Under the pieces are notes generated by a model. It saw only the letters and a program-made list of their open reading frames with translations. It searched no databases and was not told where the DNA came from. 64,000 nucleotides of DNA from Muscardinus avellanarius (lineage: Eukaryota > Chordata > Mammalia > Rodentia > Gliridae): assembly GCA_963383645.1 (NCBI GenBank), contig OY726572.1:69238856-69302855 (forward strand). The letters are read 5' to 3'. Every line of letters starts with the position of its first letter. Positions within the stretch are counted from its first letter, which is position 1. A program made the position numbers and the translations under genes. This document shows positions 23,320-33,963 of this stretch, piece by piece.

Positions 23320-23700
23320 GACAGCCAAACCAGAGGTAGAACTGTGTAGCCAGTACCTGGATGGTCTCCACACCTATAGGGCAGGAAGATGAAACCAGTT
23401 GCTTGCATAAAACTGTATTAGGTGCTCTGTTGAAACAAAGAATACTAGTTGAGGGGGCTATGTTGAGGAAAGAGTCAGACTGGGCACTAAATCAAACCTA
23501 TCTAGGCTATTTTTATGTTAACAACACCCAAGGGATCTAGGTATTTGATTATAAACATGAGAATGTACAGAGATTCTGAGTGGAACTAATAAAGAAATTA
23601 CACAAAAGTCAAACCTCAGTTTCAAAGTAAGCTATCTACTTATTTTAGAAACTTGGAAAGGAAACTTGCAAGGAAAATTTATAAGAAAAATAAATCTTGT

Positions 23701-23910
23701 CGGGCCTGGTGGTGCATGCTTGTAATCCCCGCGCTTGGGAGGCGGAGACAGGAGGATCACAGAGATTTGTAGCTAGCCGCGCTGGTTTAAGAGACCCTGT
23801 TTCAAAAATATAAAATAGGTCTGGGAGTGTAGCCTAGAGGTAGAAGGGCTTCCAGGAACTCCAGTACCACCAAAAAAAAAAAAAAAAAAAAAAAAGAAAG
23901 AAAGAAAAAG
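23701..23910 (+). mobile_element. Young B1-ID SINE in M1AP intron 1
   Basis: AAATCTTGT at 23692-23700 and 23911-23919; A tail with GAAA repeats. Confidence 0.92.
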
Positions 23911-23994
23911 AAATCTTGTTGACTTTATTCATCTGTGTCTAGCACAGTGTTTGTTTCATGTATAGTTTCTTAATAGTTAAAAATGAAAATGTGA

Positions 23995-24118
23995 CATTTC
24001 TCCACTGGTTAAAATTCTTGGATTGTTACCATCTCCTATCAGGTAAAATTTAAGTTCCTTTAAAGAAACTTCATGATTTGATTATTAGCCTAATCCATTG
24101 AAAATACTCTTGAACAGA
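23995..24118 (+). mobile_element. L2 3' fragment
   Basis: GGTTAAAATTCTTGGATTGTTACCATCTCCTATCAGGTAAAATTTAAGTTCC tracks the L2 segment around CTTCAATGG...ACAGGATAAAGTCCAAACTCC with many changes. Confidence 0.55.
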
Positions 24119-24470
24119 AGTCCAAATAGATGACTGATGTATTTATTAAGAGAGCACATGCTCTAAATGATCTTTTAACTGTACTTTTAAATTAAGTGCA
24201 TAGGGCCAATTTCTACATGGAATGTTGAAATTGAGGCTGACAGATTCATGCAGGCCACTTGCTCACTCCCAGGAGTGTTTCATATCCACAAACATGTTCA
24301 GCCTCCAGTTGGGGTGAACATGAAAGATCTTTTCAAAATATTCCTCCTCAACCTTTAATAGGTTGGGGGTTCCTTTAAAAGTCTTCATCAAAGCTTCTAT
24401 ACTATGCTTTTATTGCCGACAGGATACTTCACATGGAATAAATGGTTTAGTGGCTCTCCCTCCTGTAGGG
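24119..24470. other. M1AP intron 1, unassigned
   Basis: No element recognised. Confidence 0.55.
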
Positions 24471-24487
24471 CCCCATTAAAAATATAG

Positions 24488-24568
24488 TGGAAACCAGAGG
24501 GATGAAGTTCAGCGATAAATTACTAGCCTCAAATGCTCAAGGTCCTGGGTTCTATTCCTAGTGTCACA
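24488..24568 (+). mobile_element. ID monomer followed by (AAGC)n
   Basis: GGGATGAAGTTCAGCGATAAATTACTAGCCTC to GGTTCTATTCCTAGTG is an ID element; (AAGC)n at 24571-24593. Confidence 0.7.
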
Positions 24569-24675
24569 AGCAAGCAAGCAAGCAAACAAGCAAACATGGT
24601 AGTCCCCAAGCACTTTTGCATTTATGGGCACCTCCCTCCATTAAAAAAAAAAAAAGAAAGAAAAAAAAAGAAAAA

Positions 24676-25390
24676 AGCCGGGCATGGTGGCGCACGATTA
24701 TAATCCCAGCATATGAGAGGCTGAGACGGGAGGATCGCAGTTCTTGGACAGTCCCAGCAACTTAGTGAGGCCCTTCGCAAATCAGTGAGATCTGTTTTTA
24801 AAAAATAAAAAGACTAAAAAAATAGGGCTGGGGGTGTTGTTCGGAGGTAGAATGCCCCTGGGTCCCATCCACAGTACCACACACACAAATTAAAAAAAAA
24901 AAAAAAAGAGGACTGGGGGTGTAGCTCGGATTTAGGATGCCCCTGGGCTCCATCCTCAGTACTGAAAAACAGAAACAAAACAAACAATAAAAAAAAAGTA
25001 AAGCCAGGCGTGATGGCGCACGCTTGTAATCCCAGCATTTGGGAGGCTGAGACAAGAGGATGGCGCAGGTTCAAAGCCAGCCTCAGCTACTTAGTGAGGC
25101 CCTTTGCAACTTAGTGAGACCCTGTTTCAAAATAAAGAAAAAAAAAAAAATGGGGCTGAGGGTGTCGCTCAGAGGTAGAATGTCCCTGGGTTAAATCTCC
25201 AGCACCACCCAAAAAAGTTAAGCCTGGCGTGGCGGTGCAGACCTGCAATCCCAGTATTTGGGAGGCTAAGCCAGACCTGGGTAACAGCGAAACCCTCTTT
25301 CAAAAAAGGTATATGGGGGTGCTGGGGTGTAGGTTCGGGGTAGAAAGCTCCTGGGTTCACTCCCCAGTACGCCCCCTCCCCCAACACGCA
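24676..25390 (+). mobile_element. Row of four same-strand SINE units upstream of the M1AP CpG island
   Basis: A full dimer (24676-24900), an extra ID half (24908-24975), a second dimer (25003-25215) and a truncated third (25219-25390) lie head to tail and end about 110 bases before the CpG island. Confidence 0.88.
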
Positions 25391-25504
25391 CGCCAAATTA
25401 ATAGATTTTCCAGGGCCCTAAAACTTTCAAGTTTTCTTCGGATGAGAGAAAAAATGAAAACATCTTCTTCGACCTTATGGGCTATTTCTTCTGACTAGAG
25501 CTTA

Positions 25505-25760
25505 GGCATTGCCGCGCGCCCTCGACGCTCACAGCCGCCCCTCAGCGCCGGCTCTGGAGGCGCCACCGCCGTCCCGCTCCGCCCCGCCCCTCAGCTGCGC
25601 GCGCAGCCAGCGCCGCCCGGCCCCGCCCCGCCCCGCCGCTGCGCGCGCAGCCAGCGCCGCCCCGCCCCCTGGAGCCCTCGGCGGCCGCGGGGTGGGGGCC
25701 ACAGGGGGCGGGCGACGGCCGGCGCGGGACCCCCAGCACCCCAGCACCTCCAGCGGTCCT
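25505..25760 (-). promoter_or_regulatory. M1AP: CpG island, probable M1AP promoter and first non-coding exon
   Basis: This block is very rich in CpG, with several CCGCCCC/GC-box motifs and no TATA box, in otherwise AT-rich repeat sequence. It lies about 2.1 kb upstream of M1AP exon 2 and about 6.7 kb from the SEMA4F promoter, close to the human arrangement as I recall it. A possible minus-strand donor (GCT|GTGAGC, 25532-25527) could end exon 1, but the exact exon and start site are inferred. Two near copies of a 24-base CGCGCG-containing unit lie 43 bases apart (25594 and 25637). Confidence 0.6.
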
Positions 25761-26493
25761 TCTTTGGCCCTTAGGTCGTTTTGGATCTCTGTTGTAAAGA
25801 GTGTGCTAAAGCTGATAACTTCCCCCTAAGCTCCCCTGGTCCCCTAACATGTTCTTGGCTTTAACCTTTCCCTCCGGCATCGTTCGTTCATTCATCCATT
25901 CATCCATTCAGCCACTATTTTATTCAATAAACAATTGTAGGAGACACGCTGTACCGGGCATTGCACAAGGATGGGGCTCCACTCGACCCTTTCATAAAAA
26001 GTCTACACTCAGGCTGATCAGCGGGCGGGTGCTTCCTTCTCTTCTTCACTTGGGGGTCGGACTTCTAGATTTGTTCAAACTCCTCCATTCCCTCTACTCC
26101 TCCTCGTTCTCACTTACTTGAAAGTGATTTCTACAGCCACTCTGACAAACTTCCGGTGGGCTGCTAGCATCCTGGCCCTATTGGCTGGGTGGTCTGGTTT
26201 TCCAAAACTGGTGATAGAAATTCTCCTCTGGATTGTCTCCAAAACTGGTAATAGAAATTCTCTGGATTGGGCCACAGGAGAGAAAAAAGATAATGCCAGT
26301 AGCAAGTCAGAAATAGTTTCTCTAGGATTCCTCTTTATGATCCCCCTCCCCCAGTACCAAGGAAGCAGGTGAGGTGGGACCGTGTTCCAAGGGGTAGCTT
26401 AGGGGAGTTAGACATTCCAGTAGGAAGACAGTCACCTGGATGTGAGCCATTTTGTCTTTCTCAACTGCTCCACAAAATAAAAACAGAAATACT
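25761..26493. other. Intergenic, flank of the M1AP CpG island
   Basis: Contains a short ATTC/ATCC run (about 25884-25910) and the 37-bp duplication; otherwise unassigned. Confidence 0.55.
26202..26275. repeat. 37-bp tandem duplication between the two genes
   Basis: CCAAAACTGGTRATAGAAAT plus TCTC and CTCTGGATTG at 26202 and 26239. Confidence 0.85.
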
Positions 26494-26678
26494 TAGCCGG
26501 CCGTGGTGGCATACACTTAAAATTCCGTTACTTGGGAGGCTGAAGGATTGCAGCCAGCCTCAGCTACTTAGTGAGGGCCCTCCTCAATTTAGTGAGACTC
26601 TGTTTCAAAAATAAAGAATAAAAAATAAGGCTGGAGGTGTAGCTCAGAGGTAGAATACCCCTGGGTTCAACCCCCAGT

Positions 26679-26723
<45 letters not shown>
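26494..26723 (+). mobile_element. B1-ID SINE ending in (CA)n
   Basis: Full dimer; tail replaced by (CA)n 26683-26723. Confidence 0.9.
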
Positions 26724-26726
<3 letters not shown>

Positions 26727-26764
26727 ACACGAATAGAAACACTTAACCCAAGTGTCCCTTTTTT

Positions 26765-26831
26765 TTTTTTTTGCAGGTCTGGGGATGGAACCCAGAGGCA
26801 TTTGACCTCTGAGCTACACCCCCTGCCCAAT

Positions 26832-26903
<72 letters not shown>

Positions 26904-27226
26904 TTTTGGTGGTACTGGGGTTCCTGGAAGCTCTTCTACCTCCAGGCTACACTCCAAGACCTATTTTTATATTTTTATTTGGAAACAGGGTCTCTTAAGC
27001 CAGAGCAAGTGGCTGGTTTTGAACCTGCGCAATCCTCCTGTCTCCGCCTCCCAAGCGCGGGGATTACAAGCGTGCGCCACCATGCCCGGCTTTATTCTTT
27101 ATTTTGAAACAGGGTCTCACTGATTTGCAGAGGGCCTAAGTAGCTGAGTCTGTCCGCGAACCGCTATCCTCCGGTCTCAGCCTCCCAAATGCTGGAATTA
27201 CAAGCGTGCACCACCATGCCCGGCTC
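26765..27226 (-). mobile_element. SINE split by a young SINE with a (TTTC)n tail (inner about 26829-27090)
   Basis: The outer copy is flanked by CAAGTGTCC(C)TTTT at about 26749 and 27227. The inner copy carries (TTTC)n of about 72 bases (26831-26903) as its tail. Confidence 0.88.
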
Positions 27227-27393
27227 CAAGTGTCCTTTTTTAAAACCTTGCATTCTGATGTTCAGTAGAACTTCTGTTTGAATTTAAAGGGTAGCTTTTC
27301 AACAGCTCTTTTCCCCCCATAGAGCCTAGATTAGTTTTCCTGTCTCTAATCTCCAGATTATCCTTTATACTTATGTTAGAATTATTCTAGTAA

Positions 27394-27603
27394 AAATAGG
27401 GTATGGTTGTGTACACCTGTAATCCTAATATTTGACAGACTGAGACAGGGGGATTGCAGGTTGTAGGCCAACCTGAGCAATTTAGCAAAGTACTCAGCAA
27501 CTTAGTGAGACCGTGTTTCCAAATAAAAAGTGAAAAGGGCCTGTGTGGAGTTTGGAGGTAGAATGTTCCTGGGTTCAATCCTTAATACTAAAACAGAAAA
27601 AAA
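27394..27603 (+). mobile_element. Diverged B1-ID SINE
   Basis: ATTCTAGTAA at 27384-27393 and 27604-27613 flanks it. Confidence 0.88.
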
Positions 27604-27627
27604 ATTCTAGTAATATATATATATATT

Positions 27628-27828
27628 TTTGTGGTACTGGGGATGAAACCCAGGGGCATTCTACGACTGAGCGACACCCCCAGCCCTATTTTTTATTCTT
27701 TATTTTGAAACAGGGTCTCACTGAGTTACAAAGGGCCTCACTAAGTAGCTGAGGGTGGCCCGGAACCATGATCCTCCTGTCTCAGCCTCCAAATGCTGGG
27801 ATTACAAGCGTGCGCCACCACGCCTGGC
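27628..27828 (-). mobile_element. B1-ID SINE
   Basis: Full dimer ending CCACCACGCCTGGC. Confidence 0.9.
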
Positions 27829-27829
27829 T

Positions 27830-28030
27830 TGGTAATAATTTTTAAACATGTCATTCTTTGGCTTAAAAACTGCTTATGTTTCCTTGTTGGTTACAAAGTC
27901 CATTATAACAGACCTCACCTACTTCGCCGGACTCAACTCCAACATCAGCCTGACTCCAGAACCTACCACTCCTTCCTTGCTCCCAGCTATAATTTATATT
28001 ATAAATGGATTTTTTTTCTGTGCCCTTTAT
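27830..28030 (+). mobile_element. L2 fragment
   Basis: TGTCATTCTTTGGCTTAAAAACTGCTTATG and GTTACAAAGTCCA follow the same L2 3' region as at 23995. Confidence 0.5.
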
Positions 28031-28500
28031 AAATTGGCCTGTTCCTCTAGAGTAGCTTTTAAGGACAAAGAGGCAAAAGACTGTGCCAGGTGGGGGAGAG
28101 TATCACATAATTCCCTGAAAACTTATTCTCTGAGGGCGACAAACTGTAATGGCCATGAGAAAGAGCCTTGCAAACTTTAAACTATAACTGATCGGCTGCT
28201 GCCGTAGAAACTGACTGCTGTGCTGGATGGAGGCCACATGAAGGCAGCCGAGCTCCTGGAGACACAGTGCTCCTCTAGTGGGCAGCTCCGACGCCATGGT
28301 GCCCCAGCAGCCTTGTTGGACATTCACAGTCTAGGATGCGCCCTTCCCCTTCTCCTTCACTCGGCGGTCAGGCTGGCATCGCAGTGTGACTGCTGCCCCT
28401 GCCTTTCCTGGCCTTTTCCCCCTCATAGGTGTTTATTCTAATAAAATCCTGTACAGTTAACCTTGGTTTAGGTTTGCTTTTTGGAGGACCTAGACTAACA
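28030..28500 (+). mobile_element. LTR-like remnant with a poly(A) signal
   Basis: A GC-rich stretch ends in CTAATAAAATCCTGTACAGTTAAC, the shape of an LTR R-U5 region. The family was not determined. Confidence 0.35.
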
Positions 28501-28561
28501 TCTGAGTATTTGCATACTGCACTGATAGAGGTATTAAACACCCGTTTACCAAATTTATTTT

Positions 28562-28616
28562 TATTTTGGGTACTGGGGATTGAGTCCAAGGCATTCCACT
28601 TCTGAGCTCCACCCCT

Positions 28617-28665
<49 letters not shown>

Positions 28666-28990
28666 GAATCCAGGGGCTTTCTACCTCCAAGCTACACACC
28701 CAGCCCTGTTTCTTATTCTTTATTTTGAAACAGGGTCTCACTGAGTTGCAAAGGGCCTCACTCAGTAGCTGAAGCTGGCCATGAACCGCGGTCCTCCAGT
28801 CTCAGCCTCCCAAATGCTGGGATTACAAGTGTGCACCACCATGCCCAGCCACCCCTGGTCCTTCTTCTTATTTTTTACTTTTATTTTGAAACAGGGTTTC
28901 TCTAAGTTGCTGAGGCTGGTCTTGAACCTGAAATCTCCCTATCTCATCCTCCAAGTATTGGAGTTACAGATGTGCACCACCACACCTGGC
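28562..28990 (-). mobile_element. Two SINE copies, the first with a (GT)n inside its ID half
   Basis: The dimer at 28562-28850 has (GT)n 28619-28662 with part of the ID half repeated after it. A B1-half fragment follows at 28856-28990. Confidence 0.85.
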
Positions 28991-30087
28991 ACATTCACCA
29001 AATATTTACTGACTTTCTAGTGTATGCCAGGTACTGTGCTGGGCTCGGAGAATCCAATCTTCTGTCTTTTTGGACTTAAGCTCTGGGGAGTAGACCAGTA
29101 CTTAGGCCAAGACAACGCAGTACAAGACGTGCTACAGGAGAGGAGACACAAGGCTACGACAGCACGTAGGAAAGGCACAGACTTTGAGAACTGGGAAGTA
29201 CTTTCTAGAGAAAGGGATTATCATTACAAGCTGAATTAATCAAAGTGAATGGGAGTTAGGTAAGAAAGGGGCACAGACAGCATTTCATCCAGAGGGCATT
29301 CCGAGGAAATGAAGCTCAGCCAGTCTGGAGTGTATTTATGTAGAAGAGGAGTGACAAAACAAAGCGGGAGAGGTGGCAAAGGGCCAGAGAGGGGGAGGTC
29401 TTGTGGGCCATAGTAAGCAGTCTGGATTTCATCCCACAGCAAAAGTAAGGTGGCACAGGAGTTGGACGGAAGCATTTAAGCAGAGGAGAAACCAACATTT
29501 AAAAAATGGAATCGAATAAAATGCAATACAATAGAAAACATTGGGGTTTAGCTCTTGAAATAAAGGTAAATATAGTATATATAAATGTAGTTTTGTGGAA
29601 GGTTTATTTCACTAATATATTTTGAAGGTATATGCCTAAGTGTGACTACATTGCAACATAGAATGAATTTCTGTGTATTGCCATAAAAATGTTAAATTTT
29701 GATTGAATTGCCATAGAATTGGAATTTGTATTGCTATAAAGAATTTGGAAAAGAGTTGTGGAAAGAATCAAAAGTAAAAAAAATCAGCACCTAATTATGT
29801 TCATGTTCAGAGAAGGGACTAAGGGCTTCATTAGATTGCTGGGGAGTAGCTAAGGACAGGCATCTTATTACCAGAGGAAGAAACTCAAGGAGGGCCCCTT
29901 TGCGTTGAAGGTGGTCTTAGAAAAGGTTTGGAGAAAATATCTGAGTTACTGATCTTAAAATATTGATTTTTCTAGATCAAATAATTTGCATTCAAGGACC
30001 ATGTCTTACATCTTATCTCTAGTACTTAGCAAAATTTATAAAACATAATAGGCCCTTAATAAACTTTCAAATGAAAATCTTTCAAAT
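28991..30087. other. Intergenic; 29000-29480 probably an ancient repeat, the rest AT-rich
   Basis: GTATGCCAGGTACTGTGCTGGG and GGTCTTGTGGGCCATAGTAAG resemble old interspersed repeats, family not determined. 29490-30087 holds nothing I can support. Confidence 0.45.
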
Positions 30088-30103
30088 GAAGACTTGTACT
30101 TTA

Positions 30104-30299
30104 TTTTTTATTTTTGGTGATACTGGGGTTCCTGGAAGCCTTTCTACCTCCGGGCTACACTCCCAGACCTATTTTTTACATTTTTATTTGGAAACAGGGT
30201 CTCCTAAGCCAGCGCACGCGGCTGGCTTCGAACCTGTGCGATCCTCCTGTCTCTGCCTCCCAAGCGCGAGGATTACAAGCGTGCGTCACCATGCCTGGC
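30104..30299 (-). mobile_element. Young B1-ID SINE with perfect 16-bp target-site duplication
   Basis: GAAGACTTGTACTTTA at 30088-30103 and 30300-30315. Confidence 0.96.
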
Positions 30300-30492
30300 G
30301 AAGACTTGTACTTTAGAAAGATCACCCTGATAGCAATCTGGAAGGAGAGAGACTGGAGATGTGCTTTTTTAAAATTTTCCTTACATATTATTTATTTTTA
30401 GTTGATACATAATTGTACATGTTTAAGAGGCATAATGTGGTATTTTAATACATGTAAACATTTTATAATGATTATATCAAGGTAATTATCTT

Positions 30493-30690
30493 TTTTTTTG
30501 GTACTGGGATTTAATCCAGGGACATTCTACCTCTAAGCTATATCCCTAGCCCTATTTTAATTTGAAACAGGGTCTCACTAAGTTGCAGAGGGCCTTACTA
30601 AGTTGCTGAGGCTGGCTACAAACCTGTGATCCTCCTGTCCTCAGCCTTCCAAGTACTGAAATTACAAGCATGTACCACCACACCTGGTAT
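30493..30690 (-). mobile_element. B1-ID SINE
   Basis: TTGGTACTGGGATTTAATCC to CCACCACACCTGG. Confidence 0.88.
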
Positions 30691-30838
30691 AACTAACATT
30701 TTTTTTTTAATGAGACTATTCTATAATCTATGCACACACTGACCAAGTCCTGAACTGTGACAATAATGGGAAGAAAAGGATAAATTTATGTATGAGTCAG
30801 AACTATCAGGATATGGAGACTGCTTACAGATGGATGGG

Positions 30839-31560
30839 TGTGCTAGCCAGCCTCCAACGTGCACAGCTAAAATCTTCATATTCTATCTTGAGTAGTCTTC
30901 TCCCACAGTTCGTCTGGATTGTCCTATGTGATGAATCAAATATGGCAGAAGTGATTTTATAGCTGGGCGTGGTGGTGCACGCTTGTAATCTCAGCATTTG
31001 GGAAGCTGATGCAGGAGGATCGCGGTTCATGGACAGCCTCAGCTACTTAGTGGGGTCCTTTGCAACTCAGTGAGACCCTGTTTCAAATTAGAGAATAAAA
31101 AGTAGGCTGGGAGTGTATCTTGGAGGTAGAATGCTTCTAGGTTCCATTTTCAGTACTGCGGGGGGGAAAAAAAAGGGATTATATATTACTCCTGAGTCTA
31201 GGTTTTAAAAGACAGTGTGCCCTTTTATTGCTTTTTTGGATCACTTGTTCTGAGGAAGTCATCTCATATTGTGAGCACATTAGAACAACCCCATGAAATC
31301 TATGTGGAGAACCAGAGCCAGCAGCGGATACCAATTGGCCAGGCATGGAAGTACGCCATCTTGGATGTGAATCTCCAGCCTGTCAAGCCGTTAGATGACT
31401 ACAGCCCCATTAAAGACTGAGAGCCAGAGCGCAGCTAAACTACTCCGGAGATTCTGCTCAGAGAAATCGCGAGAGATACATGTTTGTTGTTGTTTTAAGC
31501 CACTAAATCTGAAGTTAATTTGATGCACTTGTTATCAGTCCAGATAACACAGAAAGAGAT
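30839..31560 (+). mobile_element. Ancient LTR-like remnant B, interrupted by a SINE
   Basis: Blocks GTCTGGATTGTCCTATGTGATG, ATTACTCCTGAGTCTAGGTTTTAAAAGACAGTGTGCCC, GATGACTACAGCCCC and GTTGTTTTAAGCCACTAAATCT fit one old retroelement family split by the SINE at 30961-31170. A spurious short reading frame at 31217-31420 lies inside it. Confidence 0.5.
30961..31170 (+). mobile_element. B1-ID SINE inside LTR-like remnant B
   Basis: Full dimer; ends in a G7 then A-rich tail. Confidence 0.88.
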
Positions 31561-31689
31561 GGAAGGAGAGAAAGCAAGGATTACCTGTAAGGCTACAGCG
31601 TACAGAACTAAATGCTTGAGGAAGTGACTGGTTTAGGAGGGGAGGTAGTAAGTTATGGTCAGGATCTGTATTTGCTTTGTGACTATTCA

Positions 31690-32225
31690 AGTGAGCAGTC
31701 TTTGTCTCTCATCCTTAAAAGCCGACTCATCCTTGGAGACGTAGTTCAAATGTCACCTCTTCTGTGAAACCTTTTGGATTGTCTCAGGCAAAAATCTACA
31801 CACTGCTGAGCATGGTGGCACATGCTTGTAATTCCAGTGTTTGGGAGGCTGAGACAGGAGGATCACGGGTTCCCGCCAGCCTCAGCAATTTAGTGAGGCC
31901 ACCTACAACTTGATGAGACTCTGTTTCAAAATAAAAGAATAAAATAGGACTGTAGTACACTAGCTCGGAGGTAGAATGCCTCTGGGTTGCAGCCCCCAGT
32001 AGCCCCCTCCTCTTTTTGGTGTATGTTATTGCTGCACTCATCATTTTGTATTGCAATGATCTATTTGCAGTTATTTGTTTGCATTTTAGACTCCGTTAAA
32101 CTGTGGGCTCCCTAACAGTAAGGACTGTGATTTTCAGTTTTTTTTTTTTTTGTGTGTGTGTGTATCACCATATGTCTGTGTTTTACGTTGTGCCTGGCAC
32201 AGAGTAATAATTCTGAGAAACTTGC
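31690..32225 (+). mobile_element. L2 3' end, split by a SINE
   Basis: Before the SINE: GTTCAAATGTCACCTCTTCTG and GAAACCTTTTGGATTG. After it: CTCCGTTAAACTGTGGGCTCC and GTGCCTGGCACAGAGTAATAA. These are ordered L2 3' landmarks. Confidence 0.7.
31806..32012 (+). mobile_element. B1-ID SINE inside L2
   Basis: CTGAGCATGGTGGCACATGC to CAGCCCCCAGTAGCCCC. Confidence 0.88.
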
Positions 32226-32379
32226 TGTGTGTCACCTCTTACGTATTTTTCCTGTTAGTAGATAAGGGTATTGGAATTTTTGGAGGGACTGGGTCAAACT
32301 CACCACTTGAGGTCCTGCAGCGACACCTCCAGCCCACTTCCAGCGAGAACGCCCACCTACACCTGGGTCTAGCTCCGCC

Positions 32380-32617
32380 TCTGCTTGGGCCGAGCCGCTC
32401 CCCTAAGCCCCGCCTCCACTAAATCTCGATTGGCTGGTGGAAGGTAGCGGCCCGCCATTGGTTCCTCCTTTGGGGGGGCGGAGCCGGGTTGTGTTTCGTC
32501 TGACAGCCGGAGCCGAGCCAGGCCGAGCGGACCCGAGCAGGGCCGAGGACGGCGTCGCAGCGGCCCTTAGCGGAGGCGGCGGGACGCGCTCCACCCGGCA
32601 GCCAGGCGGAGCCAAAG
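32380..32617 (+). promoter_or_regulatory. SEMA4F: SEMA4F CpG-island promoter and 5'UTR
   Basis: This is a GC-rich, TATA-less region just upstream of the SEMA4F start. Two inverted CCAAT boxes (ATTGG at 32429-32433 and 32457-32461) and a GC box (32474-32483) form a typical housekeeping-style core. Transcription probably starts around 32490-32530. High CpG density continues through exon 1 to about 33.0 kb. Confidence 0.7.
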
Positions 32618-32771
32618 ATGCTGGCCCCGGCCCCGCGGCCCCGCCCGGGCCCCGGGCTGCCTCCAGCGGTGCCCTTCTCGCTGCTGCTGCTGCTGCTGCT
32701 GGCGGCGCTGAGTGGCCCGGTGTCCAGCCGCGTTCCCCGCTCGGTGCCCAGGACCTCGCTTCCCATCTCCG
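32618..32771 (+). CDS. SEMA4F: SEMA4F exon 1 (residues 1-51, signal peptide)
   Basis: The ATG has a good context (AAAG before it). The exon encodes a proline/arginine-rich start, a run of seven leucines from CTG repeats (about 32680-32701) and the start of the mature chain. The likely signal cleavage is after about residue 36. The donor is CCG|GTAAGG, phase 1. Confidence 0.94.
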
Positions 32772-33906
32772 GTAAGGCACGGGCTCCCTCGCCCTTAGCC
32801 TCAGCCCTTCGTGCCGCTCCCAGCCTCATCCGCAGATGCTCACACCCACCTGCCTCCTAATCCGGGCGGCAACACCCGGAGCCCCTCAGCGGGGCACATG
32901 ACGTCCCGCCGTGCCCACGCCCCGTTGGGACCCCCAGCGCTGTGCTGCTTCACCCCACCCCCTGCCCGGGCCTCGCGCCTCGGCTTCCACGACACACCCA
33001 GGTTGCCCCTGAGGCCCCTGTTTCCAGAATCGCAGGAAAGTTCAGTCGCTCACGGTGTAGGCACGGACACTGAGGCCCAGGGAAGCCATGGGGCTTGCCC
33101 AAGCCGTCAGTTTCAATGCCCCCGCTCCCTTATTTCCCTAGTTCTCCCTACATATACCAATGCCCATCTCTACTTTGAAGCCCAGTCTGCTCACAACCCT
33201 TCCATGCTAATCCAACCACCCACCCAAATTCCCAGTTCAGCATTTCCATCTCCACTTCATCATTTCAGAGCCCTCGCTGTCTCCTCTGCTGTCCAAGGCT
33301 ACAGCCCTAAGCTCAGTAACCCGCTTCCCAGGCCCCTCGCATCTCTGACATCTTCCTATTACTAGATTCATCTTAACTCCCTGACTTTTGCTTGTTCCCT
33401 GTTTCCTCTGCCCATTCCTTGTGTTGGCCATTGAAGAACTATTCTATTAGATAATTTAAAATTCTGCTTAAAGGATTTTGAAAGTCTTCAGAAGGAAAAA
33501 AAAAAAAAGGAGGAGGAGCCATGGTCCTTTGAAAAGATGGGGGAAAGAGGCCAGTAACTACCACGAGGTGAAAAGTGGTCATTCACACAGGGTGTGGTGG
33601 CACATGCCTGGAGACTGAGAAAGGAGGAGTGCTGGTTTGAGGCTAGCTTCAGTAACTTAGAAGTCTCTCAGCAACCTACCAAGACCCTGTTTAAAATAAA
33701 AAAATAAACAGGGCTGGGAGTGTATGTAGCTTGACGGTAGAATGTCCCTGGGTTTAATCCACAAAGAAAAAAAAAAAGCTCACTTACTTAGTGGGTAATA
33801 CATGTTAACACCATAGGCAGACAGAGCCAGTGAAGCGAAGTATACAACCTGTTGGCCAAAACTCACAACAGGCTAATCATAAATTAAGAGTCTAAACTCA
33901 GGTCAG

Positions 33907-33963
<57 letters not shown>

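Noticed and set aside
22966..23373. Start of M1AP at 23373
   Set aside because: That frame begins at a GTG on the exon edge; the ATG at 23319 matches the family start.
31217..31420. 67-codon frame
   Set aside because: It lies inside an ancient LTR-like repeat.
25505..32617. One bidirectional promoter for M1AP and SEMA4F
   Set aside because: Two separate CpG islands lie nearly 7 kb apart, each next to its own gene.
32403..32829. Minus-strand proteins of 125 and 136 codons at the SEMA4F promoter
   Set aside because: Low-complexity Ala/Gly/Arg frames produced by the CpG island; no evidence of a bidirectional gene.
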